A stretch of DNA of 64,000 bases from Pseudomonas cedrina subsp. cedrina (GCF_001983175.1 NZ_MNPW01000003.1:124001-188000), one strand, 5' to 3'; numbered from the stretch's first letter, positions 17,887 to 28,910 are shown. The notes: a model not told the origin generated them from the letters alone. Numbers and translations are program-made.

Positions 17887-18199
17887 ACACCGAGCCTGGG
17901 CGAGGTGCCGAGTGTTGGGGCAAGAGCGCTTGGGTTACTTTGCCGCTTTTGCAAAGTGACACGCCGTAAGGGCGTAACCCTAAGTGGCCGTTACCGCAGA
18001 AACGGATATGTACTCGGTCAGATCCAACATCCTGGTCGGCTGTCAGGCCGCCATCGGGGGCAAGCCCCCTCCCACATTTGAATCGCGGGCCATCAGTCAG
18101 ATACGCGTCGGCTATCAGGCCGCCATGGGCGCAAGCTCCATCGCCACAGGTTCAGGGCCACGCCAAAGTTGTGTAGAGCCCCGTGCCGTAATGAGAGGC
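17887..18199. other. Non-coding stretch upstream of the norC promoter and downstream of norF
   Basis: No convincing gene. It holds a run of short direct and inverted fragments: a hairpin near ACGCCGTAAGGGCGTAA, then two related blocks (GGTCGGCTGTCAGGCCGCCAT and GTCGGCTATCAGGCCGCCAT), the first followed by GGGGGCAAGCCCCC. These look like degraded REP-type sequence. Just before the element at 17774 there is also a short TGTTGC tandem repeat (about 17711-17730). Confidence 0.5.
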
Positions 18200-18430
18200 C
18201 TACCGAAGCAACGGATAGACACTTAACCCCATCACCACAAACGCCCACCCCAACATCATCCCACGCCACAACCTGGGCGCATGCCGCAGCTCCATAAACC
18301 CCTCGACTATCACCCAAGCCTTGGCCACCGCCAGCAACAACACGCCCCACCAAAACCCGGACGCACCCGCCAGCAACGTGCCCACGCTCAAAACAATCAA
18401 CCCCAGCCAACACACCACCAATCCCGTCAT
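18200..18430 (-). CDS. norF: NorF-like small membrane protein (cytochrome oxidase subunit IV-like)
   Basis: 76 residues with two to three membrane helices and the conserved KAWVIVEGFMELRHAPRLWR motif of the prokaryotic cytochrome c oxidase subunit IV/NorF group. It lies 7 bp after norE and ends the nirQ-norE-norF operon, as PA0520-0522 in P. aeruginosa. NorEF is thought to help NO reductase activity. Confidence 0.82.
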   Translation of the reverse strand: MTGLVVCWLGLIVLSVGTLLAGASGFWWGVLLLAVAKAWVIVEGFMELRHAPRLWRGMMLGWAFVVMGLSVYPLLR

Positions 18431-18437
18431 CGCACCC

Positions 18438-19001
18438 TCAGCCCATCACATAAACCACTGGAAACAGCACTACCCACACCAGGTCCACCATGTGCCAATA
18501 CAACACCCCCGACTCCACTGTGCTGACTGTCATCCCACGGCGCCAACATGCCACCGCCAGCCATCCCAGAATCACCATTCCCAGCAGCACATGCAGGAAA
18601 TGAAACCCGGTGAGTATCCAGTACAAGGTGAAGAACCGGCTGTGCTCCACGCCCAACCCGGCACCCGCCAGGTGGCTGTACTCCGTCAGCTTGACCCCCA
18701 CATACAGCGATGCCACCAGCAACGCCGCCACCAATAAGCCGGCACCCCGCCGCGGGCAACCCTTGCGTACGTGCTGCAAGGCCTGCGCGGCGAGCAGGCC
18801 GGCTGTCAACAGGCTCAAGGTCATCGCCAGTCCGGTAGAAGTGTCCAACTGCGCATGGCCTTCGGCGAACACGTGGGGTGCCAACAGCCGGGCGACCGCA
18901 AACGTCAGGATCAATAGTGCAAACACCGTCAACTCGGCAAGGATAAAAAACCACATCGCCAGATCCCCTGGCAGCCGGCGCACGTCAGACAAAGTGCACA
19001 T
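18438..19001 (-). CDS. norE: NorE (cytochrome c oxidase subunit III-like)
   Basis: 187 residues with five membrane helices and subunit III motifs (PGDLAMWFFILAELTVF, LTGFHFLHVLLGM, YWHMVDLVWVVLFPVVY). It supports NO reduction but binds no redox centre itself. It overlaps the nirQ stop by 17 bp and is followed by norF. In some annotations it is called NirO. Confidence 0.88.
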   Translation of the reverse strand: MCTLSDVRRLPGDLAMWFFILAELTVFALLILTFAVARLLAPHVFAEGHAQLDTSTGLAMTLSLLTAGLLAAQALQHVRKGCPRRGAGLLVAALLVASLYVGVKLTEYSHLAGAGLGVEHSRFFTLYWILTGFHFLHVLLGMVILGWLAVACWRRGMTVSTVESGVLYWHMVDLVWVVLFPVVYVMG

Positions 19002-19761
19002 CCACCACGTCCATCAGAGCCGCCACGGTCTGCGGGTCGTCGCTCAACGCTTCGGCCAGGCACGCCAGGCAGGCTTCGCGCGGGCTCATGCCGGCGCCGA
19101 TAAGACGTGCGGTGAAGATCAACAGGCGTGTGGAGGCAACTTCTTCCAGGTCGTGCCGATCAAGGCGACGCAATGCCTGGCCGAGGCGCACCACCTGGGC
19201 GGCCAGCGCGCTGTCCACGCCGGCTTCGCGGGCGACGATGCGCTCCTCGTCAGCCACCGGCGGGTAACCGAAGCGCATCGCCACAAACCGTTGGCGCGTG
19301 CTGGGTTTCATGCCCTTGAGCAGGTTCTGGTAACCGGGGTTGTAAGACACCACCAGCATGAACGACGACGGCGCCTTGAGCACTTCGCCGGTGCGTTCCA
19401 GGAACAGTTCGCGGCGCTCATCGGCGATCGGGTGCAGCACCACGGCGGTGTCCTGGCGCGCTTCGACCACTTCATCCAGGTAACAGATGCCGCCTTCGCG
19501 CACGGCTCGGGTCAGCGGGCCGTCCTGCCACCAGGTGCCGTCGGTGCCGATCAGGTGGCGGCCGAGCAAATCGGCGGCGCTCAGGTCGTCGTGGCAGGCA
19601 ACGGTGTACAGCGCCAGGTTCAAGCGGTGCGCCATGTGCTGCACAAAACGTGTCTTGCCACAGCCCGTGGGGCCTTTGATCAGCACCGGGAGGTGGTGGC
19701 GCCAGGCGTGTTCGAACAGTTGCAGTTCGTTATCCAGCGGTTGGTAGAAGGGCTCGCTCAT
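18985..19761 (-). CDS. nirQ: NirQ/NorQ, MoxR-type AAA+ ATPase
   Basis: 258 residues from the ATG (an in-frame GTG precedes it). MoxR-family AAA+ ATPase that, with NorD, activates the denitrification reductases. Walker A is GPTGCGKT (residues about 30-37), Walker B ICYLDEVVEAR, sensor SYNPGYQNLLKGMKPSTRQR. Strong match to P. aeruginosa NirQ. It is divergent from nirS and shares its ANR/DNR box, and is first gene of nirQ-norEF. Confidence 0.93.
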   Translation of the reverse strand: MSEPFYQPLDNELQLFEHAWRHHLPVLIKGPTGCGKTRFVQHMAHRLNLALYTVACHDDLSAADLLGRHLIGTDGTWWQDGPLTRAVREGGICYLDEVVEARQDTAVVLHPIADERRELFLERTGEVLKAPSSFMLVVSYNPGYQNLLKGMKPSTRQRFVAMRFGYPPVADEERIVAREAGVDSALAAQVVRLGQALRRLDRHDLEEVASTRLLIFTARLIGAGMSPREACLACLAEALSDDPQTVAALMDVVDVHFV

Positions 19762-19838
19762 CACAGGTACTCACAACGGGTTCGACGCCCACGCTAAGGG
19801 CCCCTGCGACAACCTGGCAAGTGCTACCCAAGGCAAAC

Positions 19839-19852
19839 TTGATCGCCGTCAA
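19839..19852. promoter_or_regulatory. ANR/DNR box between nirQ and nirS
   Basis: TTGATCGCCGTCAA matches the FNR-type consensus with one change. It is centred 111.5 bp upstream of nirS and 84.5 bp upstream of nirQ, and is the only such box in this divergent region. Confidence 0.82.
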
Positions 19853-19878
19853 GCGAGCATTGCACCGCGCCAACATAG

Positions 19879-21630
<1,752 letters not shown>

Positions 21631-21654
21631 GCCCCATCAACATGAGGTCACCCA

Positions 21655-21969
21655 ATGAAAATTAGTCTTCTCGCACTGCTGGCATCCGCCGCTGCGCTCA
21701 GCCTGCAACCGGCGCTGGCGCAAGACGGGCCCGCGCTGTTCAAAAGCAAACCGTGCGCCGCCTGCCATTCCATCGACAGCAAGCTGGTAGGGCCGGCATT
21801 GAAGGACGTTGCGGCCACGAATGCCGGCGTGAAGGACGCAGCCACGACCCTGGCCAGTCACATCAAAAACGGCACCCAGGGCAACTGGGGGCCGATTCCA
21901 ATGCCGCCAAACCAGGTCACGGACGATGAAGCCAAGGTATTGGCCACCTGGATCCTGACCCTGAAATAA
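21655..21969 (+). CDS. nirM: Cytochrome c-551, electron donor to NirS
   Basis: 104-residue precursor. The signal peptide ends near residue 22 (QPALA) and leaves a mature protein of about 82 residues, the classic Pseudomonas c-551 size. Heme site C34-AA-C37-H38 and distal methionine in [10 protein letters not shown]. It carries electrons to NirS in the periplasm. It lies 24 bp after nirS in the operon. Confidence 0.95.
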   Translation: MKISLLALLASAAALSLQPALAQDGPALFKSKPCAACHSIDSKLVGPALKDVAATNAGVKDAATTLASHIKNGTQGNWGPIPMPPNQVTDDEAKVLATWILTLK

Positions 21970-21985
21970 CCCTGAGGAGCGCGCC

Positions 21986-22303
21986 ATGAAAGTCTCGATG
22001 ATCGGTTCGGCCGTGGCGCTGCTGCTACTCATTCCCGGGCCCGCAAGCGCTGCGGTGGATGCCCAGCGCTTGGAGCATCTGCTGACTCAGGATTGCGGCG
22101 CCTGCCACGGCCTGTTTCTCACCGGCGGCCTGGGCCCTGCGCTCACGCCCCAGGCCCTTGCCGGGCAGAGCCGCGACAGCCTGATTGCCACCGTGACCCA
22201 TGGCCGCCCTGCCCGTGCGATGCCCGGCTGGGCACCGCTGCTCAGTGCCGGCGAAATCGCCTGGCTGGTCGACCGCCTCTTGCAAGGAAGCCCCGCACCA
22301 TGA
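21986..22303 (+). CDS. nirC: NirC, c-type cytochrome of the heme d1 operon
   Basis: 105 residues. Signal peptide ends about residue 22 (GPASA) and one heme c site follows at C37-GA-C40-H41. NirC can pass electrons to NirS and is linked to heme d1 maturation. A GAGGAGC ribosome site precedes the ATG. Its stop overlaps the nirF ATG (ATGA). Confidence 0.9.
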   Translation: MKVSMIGSAVALLLLIPGPASAAVDAQRLEHLLTQDCGACHGLFLTGGLGPALTPQALAGQSRDSLIATVTHGRPARAMPGWAPLLSAGEIAWLVDRLLQGSPAP

Positions 22304-23469
22304 TCCGTCCCACACTGCTAGCCGCTTGCCTGTTACTCGGCGCCTGCGCCCAACCCGCGTTGCGCGGCACCGGCGACCTGGGCGTGGTCATCGAACGTGC
22401 CAGTGCCAGCGTGCAAATCATTGAGTCCACCGGCATGAGCGCACTGGCGCGCATCGACGGCCTGGGCGACCTGTCCCACGCTTCGGTGGTGTTTTCCCGT
22501 GACCAGCGCCATGCTTATATTTTCGGCCGCGACGGCGGCTTGACCAAGGTCGACCTGCTGGGCCAACGCATTGAAAAACGCGTGATCCAGGGTGGCAACA
22601 GCATCGGCGGCGCCATCAGCCAGGATGGCCGCCTGATTGCCGTCTCCAACTACCAGCCCGGTGGCGTCAAGGTGTTCGATGCCCGCACCCTGGCACTGCT
22701 TGCGGACATTCCGGCCACGCCGCTGGCCGACGGCAAGCGCTCGCGCGTCGTGGGCCTGGTGGACGCGCCCGGCCAGCGTTTCGTGTTCAGCCTGTTCGAT
22801 AGCGGGGAGATCTGGAGCGCGGATTTCAGCCAGGGCAATACGCCGGCGATCACCCGCTTCACCGGCATTGGCGAGCAACCCTACGACGCGCTGATCACCG
22901 CCGATGGCCGCTATTACATGGCCGGCCTGTTCGGTGAAGACGGCATGGCCCAGCTGGACCTGTGGCACCCGGAAAACGGCGTCAAGCGCGTGCTCGCCGA
23001 CTACGGCCGCGGCCAGGCAAAACTGCCGGTGTACAAAATGCCCCACCTTGAAGGGTGGGCCGTCGCCGACAACCAGGCGTTCGTGCCCGCCGTGGGCCGT
23101 CACCAAGTGCTGGTGATGGACGCACGCACTTGGCGGCAGACCGCCGCGATTGCCGTCGCCGGCCAGCCGATCTTCGTCACCGCACGGCCCGACGGGCGCC
23201 AACTGTGGGTCAACTTCGCCTACCCGGACAACGACCGCGTACAGGTGCTCGACAGCGAGACCCACCAGATCGTCGCCGACCTGCGCCCCGGCTCCGGTGT
23301 GCTGCACATGGAATTTACCGGGCGTGGCGAGCAGCTGTGGCTGTCGGTGCGCGACGGTGAGCAGGTGCAGGTCTGGGACCCGTATCGCCTGACCTTGCTC
23401 AAGACCTTGCCGGCCTTGAGCCCAAGCGGAATTTTCTTCAGCAGCCGTGCGCAAAAAATGGGGTATTGA
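22300..23469 (+). CDS. nirF: NirF, heme d1 biosynthesis propeller protein
   Basis: 389 residues; NirS-like propeller fold without a c-type heme. It acts late in heme d1 synthesis in the periplasm. The N-terminus is a lipoprotein signal with a lipobox LLGAC (Cys16), matching the membrane-anchored P. aeruginosa protein. Repeated blade segments such as GRLIAVSNYQPGGVKVFDAR are visible. The ATG overlaps the nirC stop, which decides this start over the longer open frame. Confidence 0.93.
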   Translation: MIRPTLLAACLLLGACAQPALRGTGDLGVVIERASASVQIIESTGMSALARIDGLGDLSHASVVFSRDQRHAYIFGRDGGLTKVDLLGQRIEKRVIQGGNSIGGAISQDGRLIAVSNYQPGGVKVFDARTLALLADIPATPLADGKRSRVVGLVDAPGQRFVFSLFDSGEIWSADFSQGNTPAITRFTGIGEQPYDALITADGRYYMAGLFGEDGMAQLDLWHPENGVKRVLADYGRGQAKLPVYKMPHLEGWAVADNQAFVPAVGRHQVLVMDARTWRQTAAIAVAGQPIFVTARPDGRQLWVNFAYPDNDRVQVLDSETHQIVADLRPGSGVLHMEFTGRGEQLWLSVRDGEQVQVWDPYRLTLLKTLPALSPSGIFFSSRAQKMGY

Positions 23470-23470
23470 G

Positions 23471-23929
23471 ATGGACCTTGACCTGCTCAGCCAGCAGTTG
23501 ATCGAACGCTACCAGCACGGCATGCCGCTGTGCGCCGAACCTTACCGGGAAATGGCCCAGGTGCTGGGCTGCAGCGAAGCCGAGCTGATGGCCTGCCTGC
23601 AACGCCTGGAACTGGCCGGCGCCCTGTCGCGCATTGGCCCGGTGTTCGAACATACCCGCGCCGGTGCCAGCACCCTCGCCGCGCTGGCCGTACCCGCCGA
23701 GCGCCTGGAACAGGTGGCGCGACGCGTCAGTGAATACCCGGAGGTCAACCACAACTATGCGCGCGAGCATCACTACAACTTGTGGTTTGTACTGACCGGC
23801 CCGCACCGCCAGCACCTGAAGCAGATCCTCGACGAACTGGAGAAGGACACCGGCCTGCGCCCGCTGGATCTGCCGATGCTTACAGCCTACCGCATCGACC
23901 TGGGTTTCTCCCTGGGAGCGCACCCGTGA
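23471..23929 (+). CDS. nirD: NirD, siroheme decarboxylase subunit / AsnC-type HTH
   Basis: 152 residues (MDLDLLSQQLIERYQ). One of four related Lrp/AsnC-like proteins; with NirL, NirG and NirH it removes two carboxyl groups from 12,18-didecarboxysiroheme's precursor, siroheme. An N-terminal winged helix is followed by the decarboxylase fold with HNYAREHHYNLWFVLTG, the histidine-rich active-site segment. It follows nirF by 1 bp and overlaps nirL by 4 bp. Closest sister in this operon is nirG. Confidence 0.9.
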   Translation: MDLDLLSQQLIERYQHGMPLCAEPYREMAQVLGCSEAELMACLQRLELAGALSRIGPVFEHTRAGASTLAALAVPAERLEQVARRVSEYPEVNHNYAREHHYNLWFVLTGPHRQHLKQILDELEKDTGLRPLDLPMLTAYRIDLGFSLGAHP

Positions 23930-24441
23930 TCACGCCGTTGAGCCACGAACAGATGCTCGACCTGCGCCAGTGCCTGGAACGCGGCCTGCCACGGGTGGCC
24001 CGGCCTTATGACAACCTTGCCGAACAGATTGGCGCCCATCATGACCAAGTGCTGCAGCAGATGCGCCAATGGGATGAACAAGGCCTGTTCCGACGCGTCG
24101 GCCTGGTGCTCAATCACCGCGCCCTGGGGTTTGTCGCCAATGCGATGCTGGTGATCGATGTGCCGGACGCGCTGGTGGATGAGGTGGGCATGCGCCTGGG
24201 TCGCGTCGCCGGCATCAACCTGTGTTACCAGCGCCCTCGGCGTTTGCCGCAATGGCGCTACAACCTGTTCTGCATGGTGCACGGCCGCGAGCGTGCGGCC
24301 GTGACCGCGCACATCCAGGCGCTGCTGCAACAGCAGCAGCTCAGCGACCTGCCCCACCAACTGCTGTTCAGCACCCGCGCCTTCAAGCAGTGCGGCGGGC
24401 GTTTTGCACCACCACCGTCGCAGGTACGGGCTCATGGATGA
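23926..24441 (+). CDS. nirL: NirL, siroheme decarboxylase subunit
   Basis: 171 residues, GTG start overlapping the nirD stop. AsnC-type fold. The partner class to NirD/NirG: RRVGLVLNHRALGFVANAMLV and CYQRPRRLPQWRYNLFCMVHG mark the NirL/NirH group, where the active-site signature is CYxRPRR...YNLF. Works with NirD as a heteromer on siroheme. Overlaps nirG by 8 bp. Confidence 0.9.
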   Translation: MITPLSHEQMLDLRQCLERGLPRVARPYDNLAEQIGAHHDQVLQQMRQWDEQGLFRRVGLVLNHRALGFVANAMLVIDVPDALVDEVGMRLGRVAGINLCYQRPRRLPQWRYNLFCMVHGRERAAVTAHIQALLQQQQLSDLPHQLLFSTRAFKQCGGRFAPPPSQVRAHG

Positions 24442-24877
24442 TCTCGACCGCCGCTTGATCAACCGCCTGCAACACGGCCTGCCGCTGGTGCGTCAGCCCT
24501 GGCGGCAGGTGGCCGAGGAACTGCACAGCCATCCGAGCGAACTGCTCGACCGCCTGCATGATTTGCTCGAAGACGGCGTACTCACGCGCTTCGGTCCGAT
24601 GTTCGACATCGAGCGTCTCGACGGCGCCTTCACCCTCGCCGCGCTGGCCGTACCGGAGGCGCAATTTGACACCGTCGCCGCACAGCTCAACGCGTTGCCT
24701 CAGGTCGCCCACAACTACCGCCGCGACCATCGCTGGAACATGTGGTTCGTGCTGGCCTGCGCCAGCGAGGCGGAACTGGCCGCCACCCTGTTTCGCATCG
24801 AGGCCCTGACGGGGCTGGCGGTGCTCAATCTGCCGAAGGAGCAAACCTACCATGTCGGTGTGTATTTCCCGGTCTGA
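24434..24877 (+). CDS. nirG: NirG, siroheme decarboxylase subunit
   Basis: 147 residues (MDDLDRRLINRLQ). NirD-class decarboxylase subunit with RFGPMFDIERLDGAFTLAAL and HNYRRDHRWNMWFVLAC. It pairs with NirH. It overlaps nirL at the front and nirH at the back (26 bp), so this block is translated as a unit. Confidence 0.9.
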   Translation: MDDLDRRLINRLQHGLPLVRQPWRQVAEELHSHPSELLDRLHDLLEDGVLTRFGPMFDIERLDGAFTLAALAVPEAQFDTVAAQLNALPQVAHNYRRDHRWNMWFVLACASEAELAATLFRIEALTGLAVLNLPKEQTYHVGVYFPV

Positions 24878-25352
24878 CAACACCCTGGCCCTGCACCTGG
24901 TCGCCCTGACGCAAAGCGGCCTGCCGCTGGTGGAAGATCCGTGGGCGTGGCTGGCGGAGCAATTGGGCATCAGCGCCGAATCGACCCTCGACCTGCTCAA
25001 GCGCCTGCAAGCCGAAGGCGCGATCCGGCGCATCGCCGCCGTGCCCAACCACTACCGCCTGGGTTACCGGCATAACGGCATGACCGTGTGGGACGTGGCC
25101 GATGAGCAGATGCCACACCTCGGCGAGCTGCTCGGCGCGCAGCCTTTTGTCAGCCATTGCTACCGGCGTCCACGCAGGCCCGACTGGCCCTACAACCTGT
25201 TCGCCATGGTGCATGGGCGCAGCCGCGAGGAAATCGACAGTTACCGCGAGCACCTGCGTTATCTGCTGGGGGACGCCTGCCGCGCCGATGAAATGCTGGT
25301 GAGCAGCCGCATCCTGAAAAAAACCGGCCTGCGCCTGAGCCCGTCGCACTAG
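24852..25352 (+). CDS. nirH: NirH, siroheme decarboxylase subunit
   Basis: 166 residues. NirL-class subunit with RRIAAVPNHYRLGYRHNGMTV and CYRRPRRPDWPYNLFAMVHG. AAGGAGC lies 8 nt before the ATG, supporting this start inside nirG. Together with nirD, nirL and nirG this keeps the full unfused four-subunit set of Pseudomonas. Confidence 0.9.
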   Translation: MSVCISRSDNTLALHLVALTQSGLPLVEDPWAWLAEQLGISAESTLDLLKRLQAEGAIRRIAAVPNHYRLGYRHNGMTVWDVADEQMPHLGELLGAQPFVSHCYRRPRRPDWPYNLFAMVHGRSREEIDSYREHLRYLLGDACRADEMLVSSRILKKTGLRLSPSH

Positions 25353-25364
25353 AAGGAGCGCCCC

Positions 25365-26543
25365 ATGCTGCGCATCAGTCAGTACCTGCGCACCCTGGCG
25401 GGCCAGTGCCCGCCACCCCGTACCGCGCCGCCGGGCAGCGAGCGCCCGCCGGTGGTCATCTGGAACCTGCTCAGACGTTGCAACCTCACCTGCAAACATT
25501 GCTACGCCACCAGCGCTGACAGCGTGTTTCGCGATGAACTGGACACCCAGGCCGCTTTGCGGGTGATCGATGACCTGCACGCAGCCGGGGTGCGCGTGCT
25601 GATTCTGTCCGGGGGCGAGCCGTTGCTGCGCGAAGACCTGTTCCAGCTCAGCGCCTACGCCCGCGATAAAGGCTTCTTCGTTGCGCTGTCGACCAACGGC
25701 ACGCTGATCGACGAGCAGAATATCCAGCAGATTGCCGATGCGCACTTCGATTATGTCGGCATCAGCATCGACGGCCTGGAGGCGACCCACGATGCGTTCC
25801 GCCAGTTGCACGGCAGTTTCCAGCGCTCGATGCACGCCATTCGCCTGTGCCGCCAGGCCGGAATCCGCGTGGGCCTGCGCACCACCTTGACCCAGGAGAA
25901 CCACGCGCAGTTGCCGCAACTGCTGGGGTTGATGCGTACGTATGACGTACAGAAGTTCTACCTCTCGCACCTCAACTACAGCGGACGCGGCAAGCGCAGT
26001 CGCGGGCTGGATGCCCACCGGCAGATGAGCCGCGAGGCCATGGCGCTGATTTTCCAGCAAGCCTGGGGCGACATACAACGCGGCGTGGACAGCGATTTCG
26101 TCAGCGGCAACAACGACGCCGATGCCGTGCTGTTGCTGCAATGGGTTCACCAGCACCTGCCCGAACACTACCCACAGCTGGAGCAACTGCTGCATGACTG
26201 GGGCGGCAACGCTTCGGGCAGCGGCATCGCCAATATCGACAACACCGGCGAAGTGCACCCGGACACCTACTGGTGGCAGCACTCGGTGGGCAATGTGCGC
26301 CACACCTCGTTCCGCCAGCTCTGGCGGGACCAGCCCGACCCGCTGCTGCTGCGCCTGCGCGAACACCCGCGCAGCATCGGCGGGCGCTGCGCCGAGTGCC
26401 GCTGGCTGGCGATCTGCAACGGCAATACGCGTACCCGTGCCTGGGCCGATGGCGATCTCTGGGGGCCCGACCCCGGTTGCTACTTCAGCGACGCCGAGAT
26501 CGACCGTCAGCCCGCCCCGTTGATCCCTTGCACCACCCGGTGA
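25365..26543 (+). CDS. nirJ: NirJ, radical SAM enzyme of heme d1 synthesis
   Basis: 392 residues. Converts didecarboxysiroheme by removing two propionate groups and setting the keto groups of heme d1. The radical-SAM cysteines are C39, C43 and C46 (RRCNLTCKHCYATS), followed by the SAM-binding LSGGEPLLREDLF. A C-terminal SPASM-like set (CAECRWLAICNGN ... GCYF) would hold a second Fe-S cluster. AAGGAGC precedes the ATG; 12 bp after nirH. Confidence 0.93.
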   Translation: MLRISQYLRTLAGQCPPPRTAPPGSERPPVVIWNLLRRCNLTCKHCYATSADSVFRDELDTQAALRVIDDLHAAGVRVLILSGGEPLLREDLFQLSAYARDKGFFVALSTNGTLIDEQNIQQIADAHFDYVGISIDGLEATHDAFRQLHGSFQRSMHAIRLCRQAGIRVGLRTTLTQENHAQLPQLLGLMRTYDVQKFYLSHLNYSGRGKRSRGLDAHRQMSREAMALIFQQAWGDIQRGVDSDFVSGNNDADAVLLLQWVHQHLPEHYPQLEQLLHDWGGNASGSGIANIDNTGEVHPDTYWWQHSVGNVRHTSFRQLWRDQPDPLLLRLREHPRSIGGRCAECRWLAICNGNTRTRAWADGDLWGPDPGCYFSDAEIDRQPAPLIPCTTR

Positions 26544-26586
26544 CACAACCGGGGGCGCTTACCTGATGATGAACCAAGGATGTCTC

Positions 26587-27411
26587 ATGCATACAGTCAC
26601 CGCCCTACCCGCCATTCTGCACAGCCCCTTGCACCCCGGCGAAGTCGCTTTGGTCGGTGCCGGCCCCGGAGACCCGCGCCTGCTCACCCTGCGCGCCTGG
26701 AGCCTGTTGATGCAGGCCGACGCAGTGGTGTTCGACCGCCTGATCAGCGCCGAACTGCTGGCGTTGATCCCGCTGACCTGCGCCCGCCATTACGTGGGCA
26801 AGGCCAGCGGTTACCACAGCCTGCCCCAGGACCAGCTCAACGAACTGCTCGCGGAACTGGCCGAACAAGGCCAACGGGTGGTGCGGCTCAAGGGCGGCGA
26901 CCCGTTTATCTTCGGGCGCGGCGCCGAGGAACTGGAGTACCTGCTCGCACGGGACATTCCCTGCCAGGTGGTGCCGGGCATCACCGCCGCGTCCGGTTGC
27001 AGCGCCTATGCCGGCATCCCGTTGACCCACCGCGACCTGGTCAATTCGTGCCGCTTCGTCACCGGCCACTTGCAGCGCGACGGTGCATTGAAACTGCCCT
27101 GGGCCAGCCTCGCCGAGCCGAGCCAGACCCTGGTGTTCTACATGGGCTTGTCGAACCTGGCGTTGATCGCCGAACACCTGATGGCCGCCGGTTTGCCGGC
27201 GGACACCCCGGCGGCGCTGATCAGCAATGGCGCCCGGCCCGACCAGCATGTCGCCCGTGGCACCTTGCGCCAGTTGCCCACCCTGGCCGCCGACTGTGAA
27301 CCGGGCGTGCCCACCCTTACGGTGATCGGCCAGGTGGTGAGCCTGTTTGCCGACGCGCGCCTGCACTACCCCGCCAGCCTGACGGCGCCGCGCCGACCGG
27401 TGGCGGTATGA
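26587..27411 (+). CDS. nirE: NirE, uroporphyrinogen-III C-methyltransferase
   Basis: 274 residues. SAM-dependent methyltransferase making precorrin-2, the entry step to siroheme and heme d1. SUMT motifs: VGAGPGDPRLLTLRAW, RLKGGDPFIFGRGAEE and GITAASGCSAYAGIPLTHR. AAGGA lies 7 nt before the ATG at 26587; an upstream ATG at 26566 has no good ribosome site. Overlaps nirN by 4 bp. A dedicated copy lets d1 synthesis run apart from siroheme for nitrite assimilation. Confidence 0.92.
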   Translation: MHTVTALPAILHSPLHPGEVALVGAGPGDPRLLTLRAWSLLMQADAVVFDRLISAELLALIPLTCARHYVGKASGYHSLPQDQLNELLAELAEQGQRVVRLKGGDPFIFGRGAEELEYLLARDIPCQVVPGITAASGCSAYAGIPLTHRDLVNSCRFVTGHLQRDGALKLPWASLAEPSQTLVFYMGLSNLALIAEHLMAAGLPADTPAALISNGARPDQHVARGTLRQLPTLAADCEPGVPTLTVIGQVVSLFADARLHYPASLTAPRRPVAV

Positions 27412-28862
27412 AAAGCCTGCCGCTGGTCGCGCTGCTGTGGGCCGCTGCCGCCCACGGCACACCCGCCGCGGATTACCAGCAGTATTGCGAAAGCTGCCAT
27501 GGGCTCAATCGCATCGGCGCCACTGGCCCGGCGCTGCTTGCGGAGAGCCTGGGAAGGATCAAGCCGGACGAGGTGCGCAAAGTCATCGAGCAAGGCCGCC
27601 CGGCCAGCCAGATGGCCGGGTTTTCAGCGCAACTGAGCGCGGCGCAGATCGACGGTCTGGCGAGTTTCCTGCAGCAGCCCCCCGCCACGCCGGCAACCTG
27701 GAGCGAACAGAACATCCGCGGCAGCCACCGCCTGCTGGCCGACCTGAGCCAATTGCCGAGCACGCCGCAACACCACGCCGATCCGCTCAACCTGTTTGTG
27801 GTGGTCGAATCCGGCGACCATCACATCGACATTCTCGACGGCGATCACTTTACCGTGCTGGACCGCTTTGCCAGCCATTTTGCGGTGCACGGCGGGCCGA
27901 AGTTTTCCCCGGACGGGCGCTTTGTGTACTTCGCCTCGCGGGACGGCTGGATCAGCCTGTACGACCTGCACAACCTCAAGCTGATCGCCGAAACCCGCGC
28001 CGGGCTCAACACCCGCAACCTGGCGGTGAGCAAGGATGGCCGCTGGGTGCTGGTGGGCAACTACCTGCCGGGCAACCTGGTGGTGCTTGACGCCCGTGAC
28101 CTGTCGCTGGTCAAGACCCTGCCCACCGGCTCGCGGGTCAGCGCCGTCTATACCGCGCCGCCGCGCAACAGTTTTGTGGTGGCGCTCAAGGACGTGAATG
28201 AAGTCTGGGAACTGCCCTACGCGGCCGCGCAGCCCAGCTGGGAACCCCGGCGCATCGCGGCGCGTGATGTGCTCGATGACTTCTCGTTCAGCCCCGATTA
28301 CCGCCAGTTGCTCGCCACCTCGCGCAAGGCCGGTGGCGGCCAGGTGATCGACCTGGATTCAGGCGCGGTGATCAGCGATATTCCCCTGGCGGGCATGCCG
28401 CATCTGGGCTCGGGCACCTATTGGCGGCGCGATGGAAAGTGGGTGTTCGCCACCCCGAATATCAGCCAGGGTCATATCAGCGTGCTCGACCCCGTCACCT
28501 GGAAGCTGATCAAGCAGATCCCCACACTGGGCCCGGGCTTTTTCATGCGCAGCCATATCAACTCGCGCTACGTGTGGAGCGATGTGTTTTTCGGGCCGGA
28601 CAACGATGCAATTCACCTGATCGACAAGCAAACCCTGCAAATCGCCCACACCTTGCGACCCGTACCGGGCAAGACGGCGGCGCATGTGGAGTTCACCCGG
28701 GACGGGCGCTATGTGCTGCTGAGTATCTGGGCCACCGACGGTGCATTGATCGTCTACGACAGCCAGACGCTGGAAGAGATCAAGCGCCTGCCCATGAACA
28801 AGCCGTCGGGCAAGTACAACGTGGGTAACAAGATCGAGTTTGCCGAGGGGACTTCGCACTGA
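27408..28862 (+). CDS. nirN: NirN, NirS-like dihydro-heme d1 dehydrogenase
   Basis: 484 residues. Periplasmic cd1-type protein that performs the last heme d1 step, forming the acrylate double bond, and hands d1 to NirS. A short signal peptide is followed by heme c site C27-ES-C30-H31 and a propeller that ends MNKPSGKYNVGNKIEF, close to the NirS ending. It lacks part of the NirS N-terminal arm. Last gene of the nir operon. Confidence 0.93.
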   Translation: MKSLPLVALLWAAAAHGTPAADYQQYCESCHGLNRIGATGPALLAESLGRIKPDEVRKVIEQGRPASQMAGFSAQLSAAQIDGLASFLQQPPATPATWSEQNIRGSHRLLADLSQLPSTPQHHADPLNLFVVVESGDHHIDILDGDHFTVLDRFASHFAVHGGPKFSPDGRFVYFASRDGWISLYDLHNLKLIAETRAGLNTRNLAVSKDGRWVLVGNYLPGNLVVLDARDLSLVKTLPTGSRVSAVYTAPPRNSFVVALKDVNEVWELPYAAAQPSWEPRRIAARDVLDDFSFSPDYRQLLATSRKAGGGQVIDLDSGAVISDIPLAGMPHLGSGTYWRRDGKWVFATPNISQGHISVLDPVTWKLIKQIPTLGPGFFMRSHINSRYVWSDVFFGPDNDAIHLIDKQTLQIAHTLRPVPGKTAAHVEFTRDGRYVLLSIWATDGALIVYDSQTLEEIKRLPMNKPSGKYNVGNKIEFAEGTSH

Positions 28863-28910
28863 TGCATGGGTGTGGTGACTGAGTGCGGTCGACTGTAAAC
28901 AGGATCAAAA

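Noticed and set aside
18093-18413. Minus-strand 106-codon frame overlapping norF
   Set aside because: Runs through degraded REP-type sequence and lacks the NorF motif, which is in another frame.
24825-26546. 573-codon minus-strand frame opposite nirH and nirJ
   Set aside because: No domain; nirH and nirJ on the plus strand carry complete family motifs.
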